Positions 7,939 to 15,539 of a stretch of DNA of 34,571 nt are shown here, piece by piece (position 1 is the stretch's first letter; each line of letters begins with the position of its first letter). Under the pieces are notes generated by a model. It was not told where the DNA came from. It worked only from the letters and a program-made list of their open reading frames with translations, and did not search any database. Origin of the DNA: JASLCR01 sp964384345 (GTDB lineage Bacteria > Patescibacteriota > Saccharimonadia > Saccharimonadales > Saccharimonadaceae); assembly GCA_964384345.1 (NCBI GenBank), contig CAYLKD010000010.1:1-34571 (forward strand), given 5' to 3'. The translations under genes and the position numbers were made by a program.

Positions 7939-8189
7939 CCTTAAAAGTTATGAAACAGTGAAATGTCAGCACGTGTATTGCAAATTTGATACTAAAAGTG
8001 TATGATATGTCAATCGCCGCGTGAGATATCTGATTAATCAAGTCTTATATTTTACGCTGTAGTATATGCAGTACATTTTACAATTCTCCTTGTTATAGCC
8101 TTGCATGTTGAGGTTCCCCGGTTGTCACGCGGCGATCGTGACTCACCGCCAGACCTGGTGGTGCCACCGAGGGAAAAGGAGGGCTGGAC

Positions 8190-8573
8190 ATGTTCCGGCC
8201 AAGCGAATTAGGATCACCCACCGTGTTCGGATGGTTGGACGGGATGAGCCGAGAGGCTCTACTCGATCTGACTGGAAGAAATCTTTTCACGAAAGTGGAA
8301 GGACCGTTTGAACGAGTTGCGACGGTATGGACTGACGTTCGGACCCTGTCGCACGAAGCGGTTACTCTCCACATCAGTTGGGTGATGCTGAACTGTCCAG
8401 ACAGGAGCGAGCAGCTGTCACTGCGGTTTGAAGGTAGTATTACTTCAGACTTGGAGTCGGCTGCCCCATCGACGCGTGAGTGCTTCGGTACGATCGCCGA
8501 GGACGGAACGCTCATGATCTGGTACAAGCAGGCAGGGAGGACGCGTAGGCGCCGATTCCCTGCCACAACGTAG
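8190..8573 (+). CDS. Orphan hypothetical protein
   Basis: A soluble protein of 127 residues with no membrane segment and no motif I can assign. The ATG at 8190 is preceded by AAAAGGAGGG at a good distance, which makes this start convincing. Codon and base composition look G+C-rich compared with pth and the oxygenase gene on either side. It is a single-gene unit with its own Shine-Dalgarno and a strong terminator directly downstream, in the same style as the genes at 113-1147, 1416-1841 and 20107-20706. It ends in a basic stretch (RTRRRRFP). Possibly acquired recently. Confidence 0.6.
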   Translation: MFRPSELGSPTVFGWLDGMSREALLDLTGRNLFTKVEGPFERVATVWTDVRTLSHEAVTLHISWVMLNCPDRSEQLSLRFEGSITSDLESAAPSTRECFGTIAEDGTLMIWYKQAGRTRRRRFPATT

Positions 8574-8578
8574 CCCCG

Positions 8579-8636
8579 GCTACAAGGTTAGAGCCCCGCT
8601 CCCTTGTGGCGCGGGGCTCTAACCTTTTTTTGTAGC
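8579..8636 (+). terminator. Strong intrinsic terminator
   Basis: AAGGTTAGAGCCCCGC at 8584-8599 pairs exactly with GCGGGGCTCTAACCTT at 8611-8626, and T continues to 8631. An outer GCTACA/TGTAGC pair extends the stem. It begins 5 nt after the stop codon of the plus-strand gene. Confidence 0.9.
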
Positions 8637-8646
8637 TGCTACTTTT

Positions 8647-9462
8647 CTATGCAAAGAGCTTTGCAAATTCGCCATTGTCCATTTGATAATTAAATCCAGG
8701 CTCTTTCGTCTGTAGGTGGCCGTGCGTGGCTCGATCATAGACTCGCACGCCTGCGAGCATATTGAAGCACACAACCGCGATGCAGCCCTGACGTGCTGTA
8801 GTTTCATTTGCGGTTATTTCGTGACACAGCGCTTTGATAGCGTCATCACTCACTAGCTGTAACTGCATGCCAGCAAAGGCTGCCATTTCGTCCGACGCAA
8901 TGGGCATAGCCAACCAATCTTTTTTGTCGTACGACAGTCTGTGACATCCACCGGTCGATTCGTATAAATGAAATGTATAACCACTATGATCAGTATGTGC
9001 CTGACCAATCACTGTTCCCTCTTGGACGGGTGGGTAGTATAAGAAACGAATGAACCGATTACGCTCGCTCGCGAGAGCAGAAGCGCTAAATGTTGGTACA
9101 TCATATTCCTTAGCCACAGTCTCTACAAACGCTCGGGCTGGCGCTTGCAGTGCAGCAAGGAGCGTTTCGCTGGCGTCGAGAAGCTTTTCGGCAACTGAGT
9201 TGCTCCGGCCACGCAGCGCTGCGATACCCTGCATTGTGACGTCAAAGTTTTGTTTATTGTCGCTACCATCTCTGCTGGAAGTAGCAGCTTTTTGTTCGAA
9301 TCCTGATCCGATATGCGCATCTTCGCTTGCGTAGCGTTGTTTTGCGTCGAGCGGCAGCGATAAAAATTCTCGCCATGCTGCAACGGCCTCGACAACTGCG
9401 TGCTGTGTTTCTTCTGGATATGGCACCATTGTAATGCCAGTTTCGTGTAATGTTGTTTTCAC
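8647..9462 (-). CDS. 2-oxoglutarate/Fe(II)-dependent oxygenase, isopenicillin N synthase-like
   Basis: A protein of 271 residues if started at the GTG at 9462, which has AAGGAG 6 nt upstream; a TTG start at 9495 would add 11 residues without a comparable site. The jelly-roll core carries the iron-binding HTD at H156/D158 and the distal H214 (ALCHEITAN). R225 (RQG) takes the place of the usual RxS that binds 2-oxoglutarate. The N-terminal segment with LPLDAKQRY resembles the DIOX_N region. The substrate cannot be told. The gene follows the broken NUDIX gene on the same strand, and the group is probably co-transcribed with der. Confidence 0.8.
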   Translation of the reverse strand: MKTTLHETGITMVPYPEETQHAVVEAVAAWREFLSLPLDAKQRYASEDAHIGSGFEQKAATSSRDGSDNKQNFDVTMQGIAALRGRSNSVAEKLLDASETLLAALQAPARAFVETVAKEYDVPTFSASALASERNRFIRFLYYPPVQEGTVIGQAHTDHSGYTFHLYESTGGCHRLSYDKKDWLAMPIASDEMAAFAGMQLQLVSDDAIKALCHEITANETTARQGCIAVVCFNMLAGVRVYDRATHGHLQTKEPGFNYQMDNGEFAKLFA

Positions 9463-9531
9463 TGGGTTCTCCTTCGTAGGTTCATCGTAGTCCAATGAAC
9501 AGCGAGGCGTAAGTGAGGATTGGCTTACCTA

Positions 9532-10227
9532 TTACCGAATAATTTGTTCGTGGTACGAGCCACGAAGAGATTCGAGCTGATTATCCTTGATGGCTTGTAA
9601 GACGTTTGTCAAGTGCTCGATGCGTTCATTTTCGTTACGAACTGCGTCTTAGATCGGATACCAATCGTTCGAGCCAAATTCGGTTGTCGTGAGAGTGCCA
9701 CTCCACGATGTTGCGAGGCAGATTGGGAAAAAGACGTCAGCAAATAGTGCAATGTCCTTGTAGACGATCCGCCGTGTCAACGCAACGTACTCGAAATCGG
9801 CGATCAGTCCTGTTTCCTGCGCTAATTTGCGCTTCGCACCGACAAGGAGTGGCTCGGTCTTGAGAATCGTGCCACCAGGAACACCGACAATACCGTAATT
9901 CGGCTGAGAGGTCCGTGTTTGATTGATGACATACATATCGTTCCCGCGTCTATCCAAGACAATGAGTAGTGGATTGATTTTAAACAGTCGATCAGCTTGA
10001 TCTGACGTATGCAATACGTCCGCCACTTTGCGTTTGCCTTTGTCACTCAGCGTATAGCCGGCTTTGTCTGCAAGTTTGGTGATAATGCCTTTATCGACCA
10101 GTTGTTTCAAATGGTAATTAAACAAATCGCGGTCGATGTCATCTAGTCGCAGCCGGCCGTAACGAAGAGTGTCAGCATTTTTCAGTTTGGCAATAATCGC
10201 GCGCCAGATATGTGAATCGCCTGGCAT
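9532..10227 (-). pseudogene. Winged-helix NUDIX hydrolase with in-frame stop
   Basis: The reading frame encodes 192 residues, then TAA at 9651-9649, then 38 more sense codons in the same frame (beginning DAVRNENERIEH) to a second TAA at 9534-9532. The second part looks like a normal helical C-terminus, so the gene is either interrupted by a nonsense mutation or the base is a sequencing error. The N-terminal 75 residues form a winged-helix domain. The NUDIX box at 119-141 is GTILKTE...RKLAQETGL: compared with RExxEE, one glutamate is Lys134 and another Gln137, so catalytic metal binding may be weakened. It begins 14 nt after the der stop, in an operon-like arrangement. Confidence 0.7.
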
Positions 10228-10241
10228 GCTGGCTGGTCTAT

Positions 10242-11648
10242 CTACTCTTCTGAAGCTTTGGCAGATTTGGCTTTTTTGTAGGCTTTGGTAACTGGCTTAA
10301 GACCCTTAGCTACACGCTCTTTATTAGCTTTAATCTGTTTTTCGTCGCGGAAGCTCATCTTGAGTGGCGTACCTGAATAATCGTACGTTTCACGGATGAG
10401 TTTCTCGAGGTGACGTTTGTAGCTCCAGTGAATAAATTTGAGATTCGAGCCGTAGATGACAAACCATGGAGGATTGTTGTCTGTCTGGACAATATAACGC
10501 AGTTTTGGGTGAGTATTTTTAAGACCAGATGGTGGATGAGCTTGGACGGCGCGTTGCAAAAGATCGTTTAAGACACGAGTCTTCGTTTCTTGCAGGCGGC
10601 GCTTTTCGATATCAAGCACGAGGTCAAATAATTTTGAGACGTTTTGACCGGTGACAGAGCTAGTAAAAATAAGCGGTGCCCATGGAGTAAATTTGAAATT
10701 GTAGGCGATTTTTGGCGCGATGGCATCGCGTGTATAGGCGTCTTTGCCTTCGACAGAGTCCCATTTGCTGACAACGATGATCATACCTTTGCCTGCTTCG
10801 GCGATGAGACCGGCTAAGCGTTGATCGAGCTGAGTGTTAAGCTCGTTAACGTCCATGAGAAGCAGACAAACGTCTGATTGTTCAATGGCTTGCAGCGTGC
10901 GCAGAACTGAAAACTTTTCGATACCAACTTCTTGCTTACCTTGACGGCGAACGCCGGCGGTATCGAGCAGCTCAATCGTGCGTTGGTTGAAACGAAGTTG
11001 AATGCGATTGACGTCACGCGTGGTACCGGCGATATTGGCGACAACTGCCTGTTGTTTGCCAGCAAGTGTATTAAATAAATGGCTTTTACCAACATTTGGA
11101 CGGCCAATCAACGCAACGCGCAAAATGTCATCGTCTTCTTGCTCGCTACGAGCGGGTACGATGTCGGCAATCGCATCCAGTACGTCGATGACGCCACTGT
11201 TGTGTTCAGCAGAAGTCCGTATTATTTCTTTAATACCGAGACGCTTATACTCATCACTGTCGAGTGAGCCTTTGAGATCGGATTTGTTGGCGGCAAGGAT
11301 AACTGGCTTTTTACTCTTAAGAGCTTTTTTGGCTACGATTCGGTCTTGGTCGCTTGGGTACTGCGTGCTATCAACAACGACAACAATCACATCTGCGGCT
11401 TGGGCGGCTTCTTCTATTTGATCTTGAATACTCGCTTCAAATTCATCATCAGCGGTCTTAAGGCCAGCTGTGTCAACGAGCCAAAACTGCTGGTCATTAA
11501 AAGTTACTTTGCCAATAACATTGTCTCGGGTTGTACCGGCTTCACGAGCAACAATCGCTTGCTGTGAGCGAACCATGCGGTTGAAAAGCGAACTTTTGCC
11601 AACGTTCGCTTGTCCAATGATTGCAACGGTAGGAAGTGTTGATGCCAT
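10242..11648 (-). CDS. der: Ribosome-assembly GTPase Der (EngA)
   Basis: A protein of 468 residues needed for 50S subunit maturation. It has two tandem GTPase domains. The first has GQANVGKS (12-19), DTAGL (59-63) and NKSD (121-124). The second has GRPNVGKS (182-189), DTAGV (229-233) and SKWD (294-297). A KH-like domain covers about 350-435, and a Lys-rich tail ends the protein. All G motifs are intact and the length is normal. The ATG is 9 nt from TATAAT with no Shine-Dalgarno. The NUDIX and oxygenase genes follow closely on the same strand. Confidence 0.97.
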   Translation of the reverse strand: MASTLPTVAIIGQANVGKSSLFNRMVRSQQAIVAREAGTTRDNVIGKVTFNDQQFWLVDTAGLKTADDEFEASIQDQIEEAAQAADVIVVVVDSTQYPSDQDRIVAKKALKSKKPVILAANKSDLKGSLDSDEYKRLGIKEIIRTSAEHNSGVIDVLDAIADIVPARSEQEDDDILRVALIGRPNVGKSHLFNTLAGKQQAVVANIAGTTRDVNRIQLRFNQRTIELLDTAGVRRQGKQEVGIEKFSVLRTLQAIEQSDVCLLLMDVNELNTQLDQRLAGLIAEAGKGMIIVVSKWDSVEGKDAYTRDAIAPKIAYNFKFTPWAPLIFTSSVTGQNVSKLFDLVLDIEKRRLQETKTRVLNDLLQRAVQAHPPSGLKNTHPKLRYIVQTDNNPPWFVIYGSNLKFIHWSYKRHLEKLIRETYDYSGTPLKMSFRDEKQIKANKERVAKGLKPVTKAYKKAKSAKASEE

Positions 11649-11657
11649 ATTTCAGTA

Positions 11658-11663
11658 ATTATA
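11658..11663 (-). promoter_or_regulatory. -10 box of der, possible leaderless start
   Basis: A perfect TATAAT on the minus strand lies 9 nt upstream of the der ATG. No clear -35 is seen at 17 nt. Confidence 0.45.
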
Positions 11664-11701
11664 ACAGAGGTACGCCAGTTTTGCGAGCATAAGCAATATA
11701 C

Positions 11702-12394
11702 CTACTGTGATATAGTGATCAATTTGTACATACCAGGCTGTATATCACCCAGCGCATATGGACCAAACTGTATACGATGGAGCGCGGTAACCGTGTAGCC
11801 AAGCGCTGCAAATGTCCGTCGAATTTGTCTGTTGCGACCTTCGTGCATTAACACTTTCCAACCACGGCGATCATCGTCAGAGAGTCGTTCAAGCATGAGC
11901 TTACTCGGTCCATCGGCAAGCTCGATGCCATAATCCGATATCATTTGCTGATGAAGTGGAGCAAGTTCGTTGTCGAGGGAAACTTCATAGGTCTTTTGTT
12001 TGGCAAATTTCGGATGAGTCATTTGATGTGCGTAGTCACCGTCATTCGTCAGCAATAAGATACCTGAACTATCTTTATCGAGCCTACCGACAGGTTTGAG
12101 CGCGTGATATTCAGAAGGAATAAGAGAATAGATTGTCGGTGCGTCACCTTGCTCTTTACGCGAACACACATACCCCGTTGGTTTATTGAAAGCCAAGTAG
12201 ATACTTTCGTGCAAAAATGATAGCGTCTTGCCATTGACGGAAACGATGTCTTTTGGCATAAAACGTGCACCAAGTGTGGCTCTTTCGTTGTTGATCATCA
12301 CTGAACCAGATGCAATCAAATTGTCCGCTTCACGACGAGAAACCCCGAGCGCATGCGCGAGGCTTTTATTCAAACGGATAGATGTCGACTCCAT
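11702..12394 (-). CDS. rRNA pseudouridine synthase, RsuA/RluB/RluF family
   Basis: A protein of 230 residues that would convert specific rRNA uridines to pseudouridine. The N-terminal S4 RNA-binding domain spans about residues 5-55. The catalytic domain begins with FNKPTGYVCS (69-78) and carries GRLDKDSSGILLLTNDG, with D106 as the catalytic aspartate. The C-terminal motif GRNRQIRRTFAALGY is typical of this family. Which of the 16S or 23S sites it modifies cannot be decided. The ATG lies 8 nt from a TATACT box. The gene sits between the two-component genes and der on the same strand. Confidence 0.93.
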   Translation of the reverse strand: MESTSIRLNKSLAHALGVSRREADNLIASGSVMINNERATLGARFMPKDIVSVNGKTLSFLHESIYLAFNKPTGYVCSRKEQGDAPTIYSLIPSEYHALKPVGRLDKDSSGILLLTNDGDYAHQMTHPKFAKQKTYEVSLDNELAPLHQQMISDYGIELADGPSKLMLERLSDDDRRGWKVLMHEGRNRQIRRTFAALGYTVTALHRIQFGPYALGDIQPGMYKLITISQ

Positions 12395-12402
12395 GTGTGA
12401 CT

Positions 12403-12408
12403 AGTATA
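12403..12408 (-). promoter_or_regulatory. -10 box of the pseudouridine synthase gene
   Basis: TATACT on the minus strand lies 8 nt upstream of the ATG, in the short gap after the response regulator stop. This fits a leaderless start; no convincing -35 was identified. Confidence 0.4.
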
Positions 12409-12417
12409 GCAGCTCAG

Positions 12418-13404
12418 TTACTGCTGAGAAGTATTGACCGGAGTCGTCTCGTAGTCCATGCCATTCTGTGGCGGTGTCTGAGGTGGGAATGGTGGCTGCG
12501 GCATTGACGGTGCAGCTGGCGGCTCAGGAGCTGGGACAACTGGATTGTACACGGGCGCTTGCAACGGAGCTGAGCTAATAGCTGCGGGTTGAGCAAAGAC
12601 AGGAGCAGTCTGTATGCCTGGAGCTTCTGGTACCGTTGGTTGCTGCGTAGCGGGCGCTGCAGGTTGCGAATCAGTTGCATTAGCACCGAGCTCTCGTTCC
12701 ATAAGATCACCAACATGCGGTTCATTAGTCTCAGGTCGTTCAAGCGGTTCGATAACCCTACTCGCGAGGTTTGATGGACGCGGTGTTGAAAAGGGTGCAG
12801 TTGGTTGCGGTAGGTCGCTTTGCTGAACTGGAGGTTGCTGCGGTTGAACAGGTGTGGTCATCGCTGCTGGTTGATCTATCGCAGCGGGTGCTGCTGGCGC
12901 GGCGTACGCGTCTTGGGCAACGAGTCGTGCCGGTGGTACATTTATTGGTCGGGGTGCTGCCATTTGTGGCTGCTGAGCTGCGTTTGCTTGTCCACCAGCT
13001 GGTGTAAACGGCTGTGCAACTGGTTGTGAGACCGGTGCATCTTCGAGAACTTCGTGGACGGTGTGGACGACATCTTCAATACCTACTTGAGATTTAACCA
13101 AATAGCGATCAGCACCTAGTTGCTCACCGCGTTTACGTTGGTCCTCACTCGATAATGCAGTCATCATGATAACCTTTATGTTGCGTGTCTCTGTCGTTGA
13201 ACGCAAAATATCCAGCATGTCGAAGCCACTGATCTTTGGCATCATAACGTCGCTGATGATCAGAGCTGGACGATCTTTTATAGCCATGGCTAATGCCTCT
13301 TCACCGTCGCCAGCTGATACGATGTCGTATCCTTCTGCGAGTAATCGCACTCCGTATATTTCACGAAGACTTTTATCGTCTTCTACTAGCAAAATCTTTG
13401 TCAT
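12418..13404 (-). CDS. Response regulator with receiver domain and Pro/Gln-rich tail
   Basis: A protein of 328 residues. The receiver domain (1 to about 122) has the acidic pair D9/D10, the phosphoacceptor D52 in ISDVMMP, T82 and K104. The remaining 200 residues are a low-complexity tail rich in Pro, Gln, Ala and Val, with no DNA-binding or enzymatic output domain visible. Output would therefore be through protein contacts, or the tail is a tether. It starts 44 nt after the stop of the histidine kinase gene, which is clearly its partner. TATAGT lies 9 nt before the ATG, with AGGGG between them, so either a leaderless start or a Shine-Dalgarno start is possible. Confidence 0.9.
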   Translation of the reverse strand: MTKILLVEDDKSLREIYGVRLLAEGYDIVSAGDGEEALAMAIKDRPALIISDVMMPKISGFDMLDILRSTTETRNIKVIMMTALSSEDQRKRGEQLGADRYLVKSQVGIEDVVHTVHEVLEDAPVSQPVAQPFTPAGGQANAAQQPQMAAPRPINVPPARLVAQDAYAAPAAPAAIDQPAAMTTPVQPQQPPVQQSDLPQPTAPFSTPRPSNLASRVIEPLERPETNEPHVGDLMERELGANATDSQPAAPATQQPTVPEAPGIQTAPVFAQPAAISSAPLQAPVYNPVVPAPEPPAAPSMPQPPFPPQTPPQNGMDYETTPVNTSQQ

Positions 13405-13413
13405 ATTACCCCT

Positions 13414-13419
13414 ACTATA
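13414..13419 (-). promoter_or_regulatory. -10 box of the response regulator gene
   Basis: TATAGT on the minus strand lies 9 nt upstream of the ATG inside the kinase-regulator gap. It suggests internal initiation in addition to read-through from the kinase gene. Confidence 0.35.
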
Positions 13420-13448
13420 CCTAAGCTAATTTGAAAATGCTATAGCAC

Positions 13449-15347
13449 TTATGGTTGCGTTGTCGTATCGTTGTTTCTCGAAGGGATACGAATCCCGGCC
13501 GTCGAAGTTCGCGATTGCATATGACTTGCTTCGATGGCTGCAATAGTTGGTTGGGGAACAGTGGCTTGCGGGATGGTTATAGTGTGCTGCTGAACCGGTA
13601 CGGTCGGTGGCTGTTGGGCTGTCTGGGGCTGAGTGGAAATCGGGGTAAGTATTGTTGAACCGGCGGACTGTATCGGTGTAGCTTGTGGCTCGGATAAAGC
13701 TTGTTCAGCTGGATGGCTGATGATGATTTGTGGGGGAGCTGCAATAGACTTTTCTGGCTGGGTCGCTGCAAGATCGATTAGCCGTGCTGCTTCGTCTCGG
13801 CTGATACGCGGTAATTCAAGAAAAAATGTACTACCTTTTTCGAATTCACTTTCAACCCAGATGCGTCCTCCCATCATTTCAGCGAGTCGACGGCAGAGGT
13901 ATAGCCCAAGGCCAGTGCCGCCAATCTCACGCGTAGCCGAATTGTCTACTCGATAAAACTTTTGAAAAAGGTGCGGAATATCTTCTCTTGGAATACCGAT
14001 ACCGCTATCCTGAATACTGATTTTCACATGCTCGTCATCGCCACCAACGTCGATAATGACGTCGCCTTTTGGGGTGTATTTGATAGCATTTTCCGTCAAG
14101 TTTGCTATGACCTCGCGCAAATGATCGTTGTCGACATTGGCATAGAATACAGGCGTCAAATTGTGCCCAATCCCTGGGTTGTCATCGATCTTTGGTTTGT
14201 AGTACATTCGCAGTTGCTTCTCTGCTGCTTTAGGCTCTAAACCTTCAACAATTTCACCAACATAACTAACGATGTCAATAACTGTTGGGTGATTTGATAG
14301 CCTACCATCGTCAGCTTTACTTACATCGAGTAAGTCTTGGAACAATCGGCCTAAGTGCTGCGCGGATGCATGAGCTTTTTCGATAAAATCACGAGCTTTG
14401 TCGTCGATCTGGGCAGTGTTAGGATTAAGTGCTAGCCCAAGATAACCTTCGATGCTTGCGACCGGTGTACGCATCTCGTGACTTGCCGTCGATATAAATT
14501 CAGCCTGTCCTCGCTCTTCAGCGAGCTCTTTAGTTATATCACGAAATACAACTATAGCTCCCTCACCTATTTGACCGATCGGAGAAATCACGAGCGAAAT
14601 ATTAAGCCGTTTACCGCTCGTAGTGGTGGCAAAAAAATCCTTCGATTCCACTTCTAGGTTTGTTGCTAGTACTTTTGCTATAGGGTCAGTCGCCTCGGTA
14701 ACTGGCTGATCTGCATTATCGCTCAGTTTAAGCACCGATGCATACGCTAGACCTAGAGCATCTTGATTGCCCCAACCGATGATGTGCTGTGCTGCTGGAT
14801 TCATCAGTTCGATGTTGCCGTCGCTGTTGAGCGCAATTACGCCGTCATCAATTGCTCTAATCACGACTTCAGCTTTATTGGAAACAGAGCTAAGTTCACT
14901 GGCCAATTCATGATAGGCGTTAGCGCCTTTATCCTTGCGTGATGTAGCGTGAAATAAGATGTATCCAGCAATTATCGGAATCACACCAGTCATAAGAGTA
15001 ATGATCGGTTCGGGAGTTTTGACATATGGATCCGCGAATAATATTCCGGCATATATCCCTATGCTTGTGAGCAATAGGCCTGTGCCCCAGATGCCATATA
15101 CGCTAGCGAATATACTTATCAGAACCCACATCGCCAGAAATGATGAGTGTATCCCGCCAGTCATAACTACAAGACTACCGGCCATAACTGATAGCAGAAG
15201 GTACACGACGAGAGATGTGTAAAACGAATATTTTTCAGATGAAAAGATATACGAAAGCAGAGCTACTACAAGTGTTGTGCCAGCAAAAAATAAAGTAATC
15301 TCATACACTTTTAGGCTAGAGGTAAGCCCGCCAAGATCAAAATACAT
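13449..15347 (-). CDS. Membrane sensor histidine kinase with PAS domain
   Basis: At least 632 residues. Several membrane helices occupy residues 10-135. A PAS domain (about 160-270) follows, then HisKA with the phosphorylated H290 (SHEMRTPVASIEG), and HATPase_c with the N box (N416-N420), DSGIGIP (447-453) and GGTGLGL (476-482). From about 520 to the end is a Pro/Gln-rich tail resembling that of the partner regulator. The true start may be upstream: the frame stays open for 32 codons above the ATG and encodes a further hydrophobic helix, but it contains no ATG, GTG or TTG. The only conventional candidate, a GTG at 15467, is followed by an in-frame TAG. An ATT at 15443 is preceded by AGGGGG. 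Confidence 0.92.
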   Translation of the reverse strand: MYFDLGGLTSSLKVYEITLFFAGTTLVVALLSYIFSSEKYSFYTSLVVYLLLSVMAGSLVVMTGGIHSSFLAMWVLISIFASVYGIWGTGLLLTSIGIYAGILFADPYVKTPEPIITLMTGVIPIIAGYILFHATSRKDKGANAYHELASELSSVSNKAEVVIRAIDDGVIALNSDGNIELMNPAAQHIIGWGNQDALGLAYASVLKLSDNADQPVTEATDPIAKVLATNLEVESKDFFATTTSGKRLNISLVISPIGQIGEGAIVVFRDITKELAEERGQAEFISTASHEMRTPVASIEGYLGLALNPNTAQIDDKARDFIEKAHASAQHLGRLFQDLLDVSKADDGRLSNHPTVIDIVSYVGEIVEGLEPKAAEKQLRMYYKPKIDDNPGIGHNLTPVFYANVDNDHLREVIANLTENAIKYTPKGDVIIDVGGDDEHVKISIQDSGIGIPREDIPHLFQKFYRVDNSATREIGGTGLGLYLCRRLAEMMGGRIWVESEFEKGSTFFLELPRISRDEAARLIDLAATQPEKSIAAPPQIIISHPAEQALSEPQATPIQSAGSTILTPISTQPQTAQQPPTVPVQQHTITIPQATVPQPTIAAIEASHMQSRTSTAGIRIPSRNNDTTTQP

Positions 15348-15539
15348 AGGTACGAAATATAATGTAATGATAACTAAAGCAAAGAATATCGCCGCTTCGC
15401 TGATGCGTCGATGCCAATGCGTAGTCAGTTCAAGCGCTTTAATCCCGGCCCCCTATTTCGTTTTCACTATTATTACAAAATATGAAATGAATTACTACTA
15501 CATATGCGATTGTGTTGTTTGTCATGGACGATGCCTTAC

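Noticed and set aside
12418..13025. Several long open frames on the other strand opposite the response regulator tail.
   Set aside because: They arise from the biased composition of the Pro/Gln-rich tail; they have no ribosome-binding sites and no recognisable protein features.
9649..15458. Stop-codon reassignment explaining the in-frame TAA in the NUDIX gene and the TAG above the kinase.
   Set aside because: TAA, TAG and TGA all end other intact genes in the window, so general recoding does not fit. Local mutation or sequence error is simpler.
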